64,000 nt of DNA. It comes from Nepenthes gracilis. Taxonomy: Eukaryota; Streptophyta; Magnoliopsida; Caryophyllales; Nepenthaceae. This document shows, one piece after another, positions 1 to 12,334 of the stretch. The position numbers and the translations under genes are program-made. Every line of letters begins with the position of its first letter. Position 1 is the first letter of the stretch. Under the pieces are notes generated by a model that was not told the DNA's origin, ran no database searches, and worked only from the letters and a program-made list of their open reading frames with translations. The stretch is taken from contig BSYO01000020.1 in assembly GCA_033239525.1 (NCBI GenBank), forward strand, positions 13,394,546-13,458,545, in the 5' to 3' direction.

Positions 1-345
1 GGGAGCCGTGGAGCGCACGGTGAGGCCGTTGCGGGCGGGCGTGGAGGCAGAGAACGCCATGTCAAGGCGGAGGTGGCTGAGCCGAAAGCGGAGGTGGCTC
101 GCTTAAAGGAGGAGGATGTTCGAAACAAGACAAGCATCAAACGCCCGCAGATCGAGAAAGCGAGCCGGGTTCTGATGACCCTCCATGAGGTCGGGCGCGC
201 ACGCACGCCTACGGCCGGGCCGGGCTTAATGGACGCCATGTCGCGCGGTTGGTTGTTCCCGATTTTCCAAAGAGAGTTTATCAATCAAAGGAAAGGGGCA
301 GGAGAGCCCAGGAGATACCATGAGCCTTTTGTACGGATTGTTTGT
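1..345 (+). pseudogene. End of the antisense coiled-coil ORF, Tat copy 1
   Basis: The plus-strand frame gives an alternating Glu/Lys/Arg/Ala/Leu sequence (73-210) followed by a tail containing LHEVG and SRGW-like words. It aligns with the end of the antisense ORF of copy 2 (58,800-59,150). It runs antisense to pol, as in other Tat elements with an extra ORF between integrase and 3' LTR. The 5' part lies outside the window. Sequence after it, to about 670, also matches copy 2 and contains the transcript-end-like tract ending in an AATGAA word near 370. Confidence 0.6.
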
Positions 346-814
346 AAATTGTAACACATCTTGTTAGCAATGAAATGAAGATTTTAATTCAGCGCCCATT
401 GTCTCCTATTGCTTCGTGTTCTTCCCATCGGGCGGCCAACTTGTTGGCCGTTGATCGCTACTTGGTTGCCTAAGGAGCCGAGCCCCTGTGCTTGGCAAGT
501 GGTTGTGGTAACCAACCTGCGGTGTCATCCGAGTGGAAACTCTGATATTAATGTCGAGAAGGGACGCTTCTTGTTATTGTCTCACCACGCTATTGCTTTG
601 TCGAGAAGGTTAGTGCGTGGGGTAGCCAATTTGTTGGCGGGCGGCCTAAGGTGTAGGCCCTTAGGCTAAGCAGTGGTTGTGAGAACCATCCCGGTGGCGC
701 CGTTCTGCCGAAAACTTGGGCTGCCAATACCGGAGAAGAGATGCTTCTCCCTTCGACTGACCGACGTCTTGCTCCCAAAGGAGGTCGCCTGTGCCATCTT
801 GCCCCCTAAGGTTT

Positions 815-1095
815 TGCTACGGGCCACTGATGACCAAGGTTTAGTACGACCGCTTATCGGGCCGCCGGATGACCGAGGTTTTGACCGCTATGGGCCACTT
901 GGATGACCAAGGTTTAAGACCGCTCGTGGGCACCTAGATGACTAGGGTTTAAGACCGCTATGGGCCACCCGGATGACAGTGGTTCGACCACTCGTGGGCC
1001 ACCTAGATGACTAGGTTTAAGACCGCTTATGGGCCACCGGATGACCCGGGGGTTTTGCACCACTTTTCGGGGCCACCTAGATGACTAGGTTTAAC
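815..1095. repeat. Tandem ~37-41 bp repeats, Tat copy 1
   Basis: About seven diverged units share the core GGGCCACCTAGATGACTAGG followed by a GGTTTAAGACCGCT-like spacer. The same array occurs at the same place in copy 2 (59,790-60,085), between the antisense ORF and integrase, so it belongs to the element and did not arise locally. Confidence 0.85.
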
Positions 1096-1269
1096 GAGAG
1101 GAATTTGAAGACCCTCCCACTTAGGGGATCTAGGTCGGATGGATACTGCAAGGCAAACACAATTCATAGGCTCTAAAATTCTATATGCTAAGTAAACTCC
1201 TTACCTCACATTACACAAGCAAGCGAATGTATGCACGTAGAAGGGTGAGTTCATACCCGAGCTTCCTAT

Positions 1270-2240
1270 CGAAGTAGCGTTTGAGGTGGGCTGCGTTTCG
1301 TGGGACCAACTTTCCGTCATGGTTCCGGAGTCAGAGGGCTCCGTTGCAAGCAGGATCAGGGAGACGAGGAAAGGTCCCTCCCACCGGGAGAGAGCTTGTT
1401 ACGGCCGGCGAGTACGGGGCCTCGACGCCACGCAGACCAAGTCGCCTATTATCGGGCCAATAGTATCGGGCCACTCGATGTTGGTAGGCGGCCGTCCGTT
1501 CTCGCAGCATCGCTGGCCTCTCGAGCAAGTCTAAGTGCTCCCGAATTTTCGGGAGTTTTCCAAAGGTCAAAGGACTCCACTCTTAGACTTGGAAGCCCAA
1601 TCTCGACCGGGAATTATCGCAATGCAATGAGGGCCGAAGGGTCTCGCGTGTTGGTTCCTTCCGGGTTGTTTGCAAGACCAGAGGACAAGGGAGCTTGTCG
1701 ACCCAAGAGCCCCTGCAAGGCCCTCCAACTTAGTTTTTAACCCGTGAGCAACGTATCAGGACCTCCACATCCCGTTGGCCTCGGGGTATGCCACCGAGGT
1801 GGACCAGCCTCGATACCTGCCTGGTGCAATACTGGGTGAAATTTAGAATCGGGTCCCGTTGTCGGTTACCACGACCTCCGGGACGTGACCCGCAGAAATG
1901 CTCGCGAAGGAATTCTGTGGCATTGTGTTCTCGTGATTTTCTTTCGACCCACTTGGTGAAGTAGTCGAATATGATGAATTTTCACGCGCCCCGTGGCAAT
2001 GGGAAACGGCCGAGAATATCGAGCCCTATAAAGGGCCACGCGGCGCCGCAGTGATTTCAAGTCTCATGGACGGGCCGGGTGGTATTGAAGCGGGCAGCTT
2101 TCACATTTCTTCACAAATTCCAGCCGCGCCCTTCTTCTTCATCGAGGGCCGTGAAGTATGCCGCATGACCTTGAAGGCAAATGTGCGATCCGCAGATCCC
2201 GAGGTGAATCTCGCTTTAGTCCGCCTCTTCGGGAGTTAGA
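1270..2240 (-). pseudogene. Integrase relic, Tat copy 1
   Basis: Minus-strand frames align with the integrase of copy 2 (60,260-61,225). Recognisable pieces are the C-terminal GPF region near 1,330-1,400, the REHLDLLE word near 1,530, and the catalytic-core start with its LDILGPF-like word near 2,010-2,030. Frame changes and stops occur every few dozen codons, so no protein can be made. Confidence 0.75.
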
Positions 2241-3960
2241 CAAATGGAGGTATGGAGTTGAGTTAAAGCCGTAGATGCTGTCTTTTTGACTCCGCTGCTT
2301 GTTGCGGCCCTCCGGAGTGATCCGTTAGCCAAATAGTTTAGGAAAGGAGTCATCCAGCCGTCTGTTTCGAAATCAGCCCCTCATTAGGAGCGCTCAGATC
2401 TCCCGCATGTCCCTCGAAGTCTTGCCCGGTTTTAACCGCCTTGGCCACCGGGTCCGCCTTCCAGCCAAAGACGCGAATGTGAACAAGGTCTAGTCTCTCG
2501 AAACCTTGAATCATTTCTTTGCCTTGCCAAGTACTTGGCCAAGAGCGGGTTATTTGTCAAGCCACCGTTAACTGGTCGACGATGAGCTCCTGAGTTGTAG
2601 ACTACTCGGTTTCCGGCGGAGCATTCTCGGTCTAGTCTTTGCAGGAAGTTGAGTCGAGTGAGTATTTTATTCGAACCCGTCGGGAGTTGCCAGATAAACT
2701 CCGCGCCAAGCCCATGGACGAATCTACATGGAGTACCCACTGGGACTTCTTCTGGGGCTGTTTTCAGGGGTCGTGGGTCTCGACGAGGAAATCAGCGTTT
2801 ACGGCGGGCCGGGCTGGAATTCAATGTCGAACTCGCCAACTCGATAGCCCATTTGACTAACCTCCTGTAAAAACATCGGGTTTCTCGAGGATGGCTTTTA
2901 ATGGCTGGTCCGTGAGGACCACTATCATGGGCCCGAAGTAAGGCCTTAGTTTTCGTGGCGGAGGATATTAGTGCTAAGGCCAATTTTTCTCGAGTAGCGA
3001 AGATTTCGGGCCGGTCAACATTTTGCTCACATAGTAGACCGGCCGCCGCCCGTCAGATCACGCCGCACAAGGACGGAACGAGCGCCGTTTGACACCGCGA
3101 GGTAGAGGTATAATACCTCTCCGCCCCTCGGGTGATACCAATAGCGGCGGATCGGCCAAGTATTGCTTTAATTCTTCGAAAGCAGTTTGGCAAATTGCCC
3201 CAGGAAACCGCTGATTTCGTTCCCCGCAAGGCTTTGAAAATTACTTGTCTCCGTGATCGCGAGGAAGCGGGATACGCCTTTGAGCCTTTGAACGTCTTTT
3301 CACGCCCGCTGAGGTGTCATGTCGGGCGAGCGCTTTGATTTTTTTCGGGGTTCGCCGATCCGGGAGACTATGAACCCTAGGAATTTTCCGCATAACTCCG
3401 AAGACGCATTTACAGATTCAGCTTCATGCGATGCCTTGAAGCACTTTGAACGATTCACTCAAGTCGTGAACGTGGTCGCCGATCGCTCTTACGAGCATGT
3501 CATCGACGTAGACCTCCATAAACCGATTTGACTTTCGAACATCTTGTCGACTGTGCGCGGTAGGTCGCCCCCGACTTTTTTAAGGCCAAAAGGCATCACC
3601 TTATAACAGTAGGTGCCTTGGTCCGTTGAAGGAGGTACGCTCCTCATCTTCGGATTCATGCGTCCCTGGTTGTAGCCCGAATAGGCGTCCATGAAGCTCA
3701 AAAGCTCATGTCCCGCCCGTGGAGTCAACCAACAGGAATTTAGGACAAAGCTTTGTTAATGAAGTCGACGCACATCCGCCACTTGCTTTTTCTTAACAAG
3801 GACGACATTGGAGAGCCATTATTGACTTCCCTAAGGGCCCAGCCAGCCTTTTCCTCGGATGGCGTCGCCTTTTCGACGGAGTGGTTCCTCCGAACCGACT
3901 GCTTTCGGTCGAGATCGAGGCCCACCTTGTGGACCATTCGGGATTCCGGCATGTCTGCCG
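2240..3960 (-). pseudogene. RT / RNase H relic, Tat copy 1
   Basis: From high to low coordinate the minus strand shows RT (HELLSFMDAYSGYNQ and TYCYKVMPFGLK words, 3,560-3,720; a frame-broken YVDD region near 3,490-3,520), the first RNase H (near 2,800-3,160) and the connection to the second, archaeal-type RNase H (near 2,300-2,740). Several frameshifts and deletions separate the pieces. The RT N-terminal piece with KWRMCVDF lies at 3,740-4,033. Confidence 0.75.
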
Positions 3961-4025
3961 GAGTCCAAGCAAAAAGATCTGCGTTCCTTCGTTTCCTCTT
4001 CGCGCAAAGGGCCCTGAGTGAGCCG

Positions 4026-4540
4026 CTAATCAACGCACTTATCCGGCCTCGGTCCAGGGGGATCGGATCCGTGGCTTCTCAGGGCTGCGCCGCGCCGGAG
4101 AGTTGTTTCACCCCGATGGTCGAAGTTCTCCCATAGTTTTATTGTCGCCGGGAATTCGGCCATGTAGCGGTCCGTCCAAAAATGCTTCACCGACTCCGTA
4201 GGCGCTGGGAACTTCATTTTTAGATGTGGTATTGACGCGATCGCCTCAAACGTCGTTAGGCACGGCTCTGCCTAGTATAGCGTTGTAAACCGAAGGCAGG
4301 TCAACCACCGTAAAGGTTATCGACGGCCATTGTCCTCGGGTAGGTGCCTAAGGTCACTTTTGATTTTCGTTATCTAGGCCGCATGTGGTCCTTCAAACAG
4401 GTTTTAGTTGACTCTTTTTAGTCCTAGTTTAAAGAACGCGCCCAAGTAAAGCAAATCCTTTGAACTTCCATTATCAATAAAGACTCGTCACCGGTAGTCA
4501 TCACGCCATCCAAACGAAAATAAATTACAAGGGGTCAGCA
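4026..4540 (-). pseudogene. Aspartic protease relic, Tat copy 1
   Basis: It aligns with the protease segment of copy 2 (63,396-64,000). The C-terminal part (MKFPAPTESV, from 4,217 down) and the DLLYL-like region after the active site near 4,440-4,500 can be recognised across frameshifts. It lies between the RT relic and the gag relic, as expected. Confidence 0.6.
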
Positions 4541-4570
4541 TGGGGGAAATAACGTGATTAGAATCACACA

Positions 4571-5960
4571 CTATAAACCGGGATAACGTTGTCCAAAAGC
4601 GCTTCCTTGTAGTCCGCAGGATTTTTGCGGGGTCGGGTGGTAACCATGTTTACCACCCCGCCGCGATCCTGTTCGGGTGGAGAAGGCCCTCACCCCCTTC
4701 GCGACCCCGAAGTCCGCCCTGTGTCCCTTGATGAACCTATTGAGGTGTCCGCCGGACCAGCTCCTCAATCTCCCTTTGCCGCGTTTTGCAAATGAGCGAT
4801 GATAATCACAATATTTGACCGGTTTCCGAGTCCTTGGGCCATTTCGTAAACTTTTCTCCACGGATCCGCATGAGGACGCGTTTGCGCGCGTGTCCTGCCA
4901 AGGGCGTGAAAGTAGTGGGCCCATAATCCTTGCGCCGGGCGGCCCGGGCCTTTATTCGCGGGAGTGTTCTCCGCCCATGAATTTCCTCTTCCCTTCAGGA
5001 AGGGATCGGCCTCCTCGTAGGCCCTAGTGATTGATTCCGCCCTCGGGAATGATTGAGGATTCTTATGGGCAAGGTGCTTAAAAAAGTCACCAAAGTAGCG
5101 CCGAGATGAAGCCGCCCAACTTCATCTCCTCCGTGATACCGGGATCCTTCCGGCCTCCGCCACGGCGATCCTAAAGCGCGCTGAGTTCTCTCCGGTTTTC
5201 GTTTGATGTGGGAGAGGTGCCACGGCCGCTTCTCTTCCCGTCGGCTTGATGCGATTGAGGCAGAAGAGGTCCGTGAGTGCACGGAGCGTCAAATCTCGAA
5301 GGGAGATGGTGAAACCAGATTCTCGCATGGTGAGGGGAAAGCATCGGCACATTGCCGAGTCCTCCAACCCTCAGAGACTCGGGTGGGTGCGGAAGTGATC
5401 CGGATGGTCAACTGGATCACCGCTCCCATCGTATGAGTCAAAAGTTGGCATCTTGAACTTCAAGGACTGGGCTCGTGATCTCTACAGAAAAGGAGATCTA
5501 GATCTATATCGCTGCTCGAACACACGGTTCCATTTGCTCCACTCGCGGACGGGCGCAAGTGGTCGATCTTTTGAGCCGAGGTAAACATCGCGCCGCCTAT
5601 CGCGCGTCCCGGAGGCATGCTCATTGTTTTTCGGCCCGAGAGTACCGATGATTTCTTCGTTCTTGACCTTTCTCTGGGACGTGCTCCGGATCGCAGCCCT
5701 GTCGGCCGGAACGCGGAGGACGCCGGTGCCGAACGCCTCCGGCTTCGGGGCCTCTTCGCAGCATCTTTTCCGCCGCCTTTTGGTGGTAAGGAGGAGAGGA
5801 TGGCCACTGGTGGAGCGCTGGTGGCTGCGGCTCTTCTCGAGCGCAAAAATCGCATCCGCTCCACCAATTGCCGGGAAGTAAGGAGGTGGAGCCCCGCTCT
5901 CAGGAGCCCCGTTGACCGGGACTTCAGCAATGATGATCCTGTCTGGGTTAGTTGCATCTC
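4571..5960 (-). pseudogene. Gag relic, Tat copy 1
   Basis: Three minus-strand pieces are recognisable as Ty3 gag. A capsid start MPTFDSYDGSGDP with a following HPDHF lies near 5,395-5,450. A nucleocapsid-like KYCDYHRSF followed by GHLNRFIKGHR lies in 4,571-4,924. A basic, Ala/Pro/Arg-rich N-terminal part spans 5,460-5,957. The frames do not join. This is the only gag of the Tat family in the window, because copy 2 is cut off before gag. Confidence 0.65.
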
Positions 5961-6061
5961 TAGCGGGGTCGCTTAGCCCGAGCCCTTGTGTTCACCATCG
6001 TAGGAACAGAAAGGTGACAAAGAGCGGGTGCGAGAATTGGGAGTAGGCTTTTGTTAGCGCT

Positions 6062-6080
6062 CTCCCACTGACCGGCGCCA
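6062..6080 (-). other. Primer-binding site of Tat copy 1
   Basis: The minus strand reads TGGCGCCGGTCAGTGGGAG, three bases inside the LTR end at 6,084. It begins with TGG, as tRNA-primed sites do, and resembles the TGGCGCC-type sites of plant Tat elements. The priming tRNA was not determined. It fixes both the orientation and the inner LTR boundary. Confidence 0.7.
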
Positions 6081-6083
6081 CAC

Positions 6084-7129
6084 TGATCCGACTTGAACGA
6101 CCCGGATTCTGGAGGAGCTGATTTCTTCGTTCACTGAGTGCGAACCCCGCACACCACTAAAGCAAACAAGAGGTCGCTGTTCACGGCGGGAATTAATCCC
6201 ACCAAAACACTCCGACGCTCAAGAAAGAAACAGCCTTCAATGGAAGGACAAAGATAGAAAGAAGGTGAGGGAAGAGAGAAGAGTGAAGACATCTCGGATG
6301 GTGGGAAGGCAGAGAAACGCGTGTATTGGAGTTTGATATTGGGAATTTGGCCGGGAACTAGAAAAATCCCGGGATTTTTCTCGAGAGGGGAGATCAATGC
6401 AGTTTGCCTTTTAGTTCTTCAAAGAGAAGTGAAGAGTGTAAGATGCTGGGAAGATCTCAAAGCTCTCCTTTCTCTCGTGGGGCGGAGGGTTCTTATACAC
6501 CTCACACCACCATGCGGGATCCTCGGGCACCAAGGTGATCTGCCCTTGGGCTACCGCCCGCCTGGTTATCATAGTGGATCGGGGTCATGCCGGCTGCCCG
6601 ATGACTGCACGTTGATGGCGTTTGCCATGCTTGGCTCCTCCCTCGCGGGAGTGGGTGGCCACCCGCAGATGGAAGCAGTGGCGTTGGTGGCGTGCTGCCC
6701 ATGCCCCCGGTGGCTAATATTAAATGCAGTTCCGTTGCCCTCTTCTCCATCGTGGGTTTGTGCCCTAGAACTCTTGTGAGCGTGCGCATTACCTTCATTT
6801 GGACCAAGTCGTGCCCATCGTGAGAAGGGCCAATTTTTCAGAACGGCCAACGCCGAGTTGACCGTCAGGTGACCGCCCTTGGAGAGCGGGGGACATCCCG
6901 ATGGGCCGGGCTATAATGGAACAGGCCCATCATCATTAAAGCCTCTGGGAGGCCAACAAACCGGCCAAATCCCGAGTTGACGTTTCTAGTGAGCCTTCAG
7001 CCGATCAACGCCAATGTTGACTGGCCCGGGGCCTTTATTCTGGGCCTATCTCCTTAGTGGGCCAGAACGTTGATCGCCTTCCAAGCCCCGCTGACTTCTC
7101 CTTGCCACCCCATTTTTGAGCATCCATCA
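6084..7129 (-). mobile_element. 5' LTR of Tat copy 1 (1,046 bp)
   Basis: It begins TG and ends CA on the plus strand. It aligns along its length with the 3' LTR of copy 2 (55,487-56,845), sharing the block GCACACCACTAAAGCAAAC near the left end and the CCCATTTTTG...CATCA end. It is about 310 bp shorter than the copy 2 LTR. The GC-rich plus- and minus-strand ORFs of 80-150 codons inside it are LTR sequence without a recognisable domain and are not annotated as genes. Confidence 0.8.
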
Positions 7130-9150
7130 ATAACTATAATAAATTTTGATAGCCAACGCAATTTTTGATACTCTTTGTAGTTGGCCTTTTCCTTTTTCAT
7201 CTAAAAGGGGCCTACTTCAGAGCTTTGTCTCACTCTTCATAAGGCCACGGAGATTCTACTCTAATACATATCACATCTTAGATACTTTTGTAAACTAACA
7301 TTTTAAAAAGAACCTGTTGCATGGATTCTTTAGTCCTACAAAATTAGCATCATGAGGGAATTTTGAGATGGTGAGTCTGGCATAATTATCCAGTTGATTT
7401 TTAGTAGCTAGTCAAAGAATGAAAGAACATATAGGGTCTCTAATAGGATAAAATTACTTGACTATCTAATTCAGTTGAAAAATCTCCAATTCGATTTGAC
7501 AAAAAATTCTGTAAGAGTTGTATGAGTTTAAAAGATAAAGTCTGAAAAATCAAAAGTAGACTTTTATTTACGTCACGTACTGACACCACATAGAATCCCA
7601 ACTAATGGACTCCGCCTTCGTGAATTGAGAGACCCACGTTTCCAAAGTGATTTTATTGGGGTAGGTACAAGTAATGGACCACAAAAAGTTAGAAGTCTAA
7701 AAAAAAAAAAAAGAATCGTTCCTATTACTTGCAATATAACTCACAAATGACCTTAGATTTTGACTAAGGGTCATGATTTTTCTAAAATTTTACGGTATAG
7801 ATAAATATACATTGATCATTTAAATATACATATCATCAATACAATATAAAAAAAAGTCGATATACCTCCACCGGCACGGTGAGAATTTTGCAACAATGAA
7901 ACTTCAAATGGAATGAATAGCTTACTTAGGATCACATGAACTGTGGATGTTGGAAAACATTTATTATCATCATTTCAAATATAATATGTACTTATAACAA
8001 GGATATTTTAGGCTATATGATTAGGTCTTCTCCCTTTCCATCTAATGCATGTACAACAAATGGCTCTATCCGATTGTTCACGAGGCCACGAACATCCAAC
8101 TTAACTATGAATAACCAATGAAACATGCTTCATAATTGGGCATTAGAAGAAAATAATATTGGGAAGAGACATGAAGGTATTTATTCCGTATTTAACCAAA
8201 AAAATATACTTAGAAGAGAAATGGAGGTATTATAGTCTATCCAAAATACCGATTCAACCATCAACAGCTAACTAAAAAACTAAAAAAATAAAGGCATGGG
8301 CAGGTTGCACATCTCAGTCCCAAACAAGAACATATAGACAACCTTATTAGGACACTTTGAACGAAAACAAAAATCAAACAGATCTGATTGAGAAAGAGCG
8401 ACGGGTGAAAAAAAAAAAAAAAATTCTCATGTGGCATACAAAAGGGAATATATGATTGATTTGATTTTGTTTAATTCAAATTTCAGAACATTTCTCAATT
8501 GTAGGCATTTGTAGGCATATTCCAACAACAGAAATTATTCTCCTAATTATTGATTTTTTTATGATGGATAATATTTTTATAATTGTATATTTTTTAAGGA
8601 TTGTATTTGCTCTCATAATTATATATTTTGAATAATAATATTTACTCTTACAATTTCTAAAGTTTAATATTAAGATTAATATAGCTGTTAAAAATAATAT
8701 TTGCTCTCAAGATGTATGATGGAGTTGTCAGAATACTATAGATGTTCTAGCATTGAAGAGAAGTTTATGTGAGATTATGATGCTATAATATTGTAGCATA
8801 TGGTGCTAGGACACTTGAGTGAAGAGCGTATGACTATATTGAGCAAAAGATGTCTCCTTTGTGGCTCGAGCACCAGAAAATTAGAGTTCTATGAGCATTA
8901 TGCATTTGGAATGTAAAAAATGGTCAATTTCAATAAAAGCACTTACAAAACAAAAAGAATGCTCGATTATATTCTTTCAATATTTAGGACCAACCAGGAT
9001 GCATCTAAAAGTGGTTCTAAGTATATACTTTCTATAATTGTTGTTTTTTTTTTTTTGAAAAATATTCAGATGTTCATTCTAAAATAGAACAATGATGCAT
9101 TTCAAATATTCAAATAGTGAAAGATTTTATTGAAAAGTAATCCAACTCTT
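7130..9150. other. AT-rich intergenic DNA, no gene recognised
   Basis: It contains poly(A) runs near 7,699 and 8,408, and AT-rich sequence at 8,520-8,720 in which a TTTGCTCTCA-type word recurs (8,605, 8,700). One 61-codon ORF at 7,936 shows no motif. It separates Tat copy 1 from the Copia element. Confidence 0.6.
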
Positions 9151-10194
9151 TACAATAATTATTTTTATGGTTGATGTATTTCGTGGCCCTATTTAGTCAT
9201 GTGTTGCTATTGGGTTGTGTTTCATTGAAATGTTGTATCAACGTATTATTGTAACTGTCCGTTCTCAGGTTCTAGAAGCACTGCGCCTGTGGTGTGCACA
9301 CCACCCGCTTGAGCCGTGATTCTAGTACCCTACGCCTGCCGTGAGCTCTCCATGTGCTCAAGCACACATTTCAGAACTTATCCGCTTGATGCTTGTCTCC
9401 TTATCGCTCGAGCGCACATAGGGTTTTCTCCTGAAACCCTCGGTGCACTCGACGCGTGCTTGAACCTCACTCGAGCATCTCGACAATAGGCAACTTTTTT
9501 AAACACATTTTTCAAGCTCTTTATATGTACTGTCCTTATTTTAGTTGTCCCCATTTTGACAGTAGTATTTTGGAGCGCTCCTCTTTGAGAGAAATATTTC
9601 TTTCACTTTATTTTCTCAATTATTCTTGCTCCATTTTAGAAAATCGATCTTCCTTCATTGTGCTTCATGTGCTAACAAGTTTTTTGATCACCATTTCTTT
9701 TTGATTCAAGATTTCTACCCTTTTACCTTTTCGGTGATGTGGGTATTGTGAAGAAGGGAATCCAGTCGTGTTCGCTACTTCAAGCGGTCCGAGAGAGAAG
9801 ATTGACGTGAAGATCGAAAGGCGTCCGATTCCGTTACCGTAGGTAAATCCAATAGGTTCCTTGATAGGGACCATAAGATGGGAGTAAATCGGTTAGGGTA
9901 GTGCATCTGTACCATCCAATTTGTAAGTTAATTTTCATAATGGATATTTTCTCTAACTACTGAAACCTGGAGGGTTTTTCTCGATTGTCATGGGTATCGA
10001 ATTTTTTTCCTCATAAAAAATTATATCTTTTTATTATTGCTTATTGTCGTATACATTTTATGCATGTTATTGTTCATATCATCTAGATACAAATATTCTT
10101 TATGTATGTTAAATATTTAATTTTATATTACTTTTGCTAATCTTGTACAGGGTCATAACATTATTTTATAATTTGGGACGAAACGTCCTTTTCA
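9151..10194 (+). mobile_element. 5' LTR of the gag-only Copia element
   Basis: It aligns with the 3' LTR at 12,824-13,869 over its whole length. The outer end has decayed from the expected TGTTAGGATC, so the start is set by alignment. It ends CA two bases before the primer-binding site. Near its 3' end lies the inverted repeat GGACGAAACGTCC. Confidence 0.75.
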
Positions 10195-10716
10195 ATTGGT
10201 ATTAAAGATTTACCATGATTTGTGACCCCCGATCTAGACGTACATGAGTGGATTACTCTCCGTTCCTCTCTTCTTTGATGGGGTAACATGCCTATTAAAA
10301 TGTTTATATGAGAGCCTTCCTAAAATTAATGGATGAGTGAGTGTTGGCTAGCACTTAAATGGGGTGGACACAACCCAGAAGTTTAACTAACGATGAACCA
10401 AAAGTTTTATCTTTGTGATCAAAAGAAGGACTTGATTACCCTGATTTGGGATGAAACGTCCTTTTCAATTGGTATCGGAGATTTATCCTGATTCGTGACC
10501 CCCGATCTAGATATATACAAGTGGATCGCTCTCCGTTCATTTCTTCTTTGATGGGAGTAATTATGTCTATTAGAAGGTTCGTATGAGAACCTTCCTAAAA
10601 TTGATGGATGAGCAAGTGTTGGCTAGCACTCAAATGGGGTAGATACAACCCAGAAGTTCAATTAACGATGAACCAAAAATTTTATCTTTGTGGTCAAAAG
10701 AAGAACTTAATGCGTA
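10171..10716 (+). repeat. Tandem 273-bp duplication of LTR tail, primer site and gag start
   Basis: Copy A (10,171-10,443) and copy B (10,444-~10,716) each contain the last 24 bp of the LTR (ATTTGGGA[C/T]GAAACGTCC...), the TGGTAT primer-binding site, the leader and the first ~60 gag codons (FFDG...). Copy A keeps an ATG at 10,244; the matching codon is not ATG in copy B, which leads into the rest of gag. Copy A gag runs into stops. Confidence 0.8.
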
Positions 10717-12190
10717 TAATTGGAATAGTAATGAATTACATGTTATTTTTATGGATGTATCTTTCGAAGAGTTTGAATGTATATTTATGTGTGCGACCTC
10801 AAAAGATGCATGGGATGTTCTTGAAATCACTTATAAAGAAACTAAACTTATCAAAAATTTAAAATTACGAATGCTAACTATTCAATTTGAAGAAATCTAT
10901 ATGAAAGATGATGAGACATTCGATGAATTCTATACTCAATTAAACGATATTGTGAACTCCACATTTAATTTAAGAGAACGAATCCCTGAACATAGAATAG
11001 TTAGAAAAGTCTTTCGATTATTCCCTAAGCGATTTAGACCTAAAGTCACTATAATCTAAGAAAGTAAAGATCTTGATAAAATAAAGATTGAATAACTTGT
11101 AGCATCTTTCCAAATTTATGAGCATACACTTCACAATCAATGAAACAAAAATCAATTGCCCTAAAATCGAGTAAGGAAGAGAGAAATCGAAACTCCGATG
11201 AAGAATCGTGTAGCAAAGACTATTTTTCTTTATTTGTAAAGAATTTTAAAAAATTCTTAAAAAAAATAAATTTTCATCAGACAAACCAAATGTGGAATTT
11301 AAAAAGATTACCTCACTTTGAGAAGAATGACCGATGCGATATTAAGGACTCCAAATTGAAAAATACCCAAGGAGTTTAATGCCACAAGTGTAAAGATTTT
11401 GGCCATTATCGTGCTGAATGCCCAAATTTTAAACATCAATAAGATCAAGCCTTAAAAGCTCATACAACATTAAGTGATGATGAAGACGCAGATAATGAAA
11501 GGTGCACTAAAGATGGCCATATCAAGTATATGGCATTTATGACTTCAATGTGTGAAAATGATGATCATTTAGAAGAAAGTTTTAAGGTATCCGATGACTC
11601 TGAGAACAAGTTAGAAGTTGAATTGTATGACCTTCAGGATACTTATGATAAATTGTTTAAATAATATTTATAGATCAAGAAAACGAATGTGTCTTTAAGT
11701 ATAAACTGATAAAAATAGAAAAAGAAAAATTAGCTCTTAAATCCAATTAGATATAAAAGTTCAAGATGTTGAAAAATCAAAAAATTCTTTTATGAAAAAA
11801 TTCATGATTCTTGAATCTGATCTTGAGGTTGCTAATAATGATTTGAAACAACTTTTAAATGGGTCTAAAAAATTGGACTATATGCTCGGGTTAGGAAAAA
11901 TCAGAGGAAATAAAATCGAGTTGGGTTACTCAGAAAGTTCCTTAAATGCCAATGTTAATGCTAGAACTGTATTTGTTTGATCCACGTCCTTCCCAAGACA
12001 AAGCAACACATTGTCTCTCTATATTGATCATCCGTCAAGAGTTTTCCCTTATCGTTGGGTCAAGTCACAAACCATTGCCAAACAAAGGTATGATTTTGAC
12101 ATCAAAGTTACGTTCGTTCCAACAAGTCATGGATGCAATATTATTGGTCATATTTGCCCCTACTGTCCCTAATATCGCGCCAAAATAAGT
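10519..12190 (+). pseudogene. Copia/Sirevirus gag, broken
   Basis: In order: an N-terminal FFDGSNYV segment; a UBN2-type capsid domain (10,688-11,059, with WSKEELNAYNWN, KDAWDVLE and DETFDEFYTQL words); a CCHC zinc knuckle, CHKCKDFGHYRAEC, at 11,382-11,423; an acidic stretch with SDDED; a charged segment ending in KKLDYMLGLGK and LGYSE (11,790-11,940); and a second knuckle-like motif near 12,128-12,170 whose first Cys is Ser. Stop codons replace residues in the N-terminal part, after the capsid (11,057), just before the first knuckle and elsewhere. The gag would form the particle and bind RNA if intact; here it cannot. Confidence 0.75.
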
Positions 12191-12334
12191 CTTGTCAAAA
12201 CTCAAATATAGACCAACTCATTCACCGTATCAAATATTTAAATGATCAAGTGATGAACTAAAACAATACTATAAAACGTGGTAAGAAATTGTTGATCAAG
12301 AAAAGTAAGCTTCCCTTACCCTTTGGTCATTTGT

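Larger units (their letters stand above)
1..7129 (-). mobile_element. Ty3/Gypsy Tat-lineage retrotransposon, copy 1 (degenerate, truncated by window start)
   Basis: This stretch matches copy 2 (55.5-64 kb) in the same order and orientation: antisense coiled-coil ORF end, ~40-bp repeats, integrase, RNase H and reverse transcriptase, protease. It continues into a gag region and a 5' LTR that copy 2 does not show inside the window. Read on the minus strand the order is 5' LTR (7,129-6,084), primer-binding site, gag, protease, RT, RNase H, integrase, repeats, antisense ORF. GC content is far above the surrounding AT-rich DNA. Every coding domain is broken by many stops and small indels, so the copy is old and cannot encode its proteins. 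The 3' LTR lies outside the window. The right-hand target duplication would be the five bases at 7,130-7,134, but the matching left copy is not visible. Confidence 0.9.

Noticed and set aside
6131..6850. Several ORFs of 88-152 codons on both strands
   Set aside because: They lie inside the Tat LTR, where GC-rich sequence gives chance open frames; no domain.
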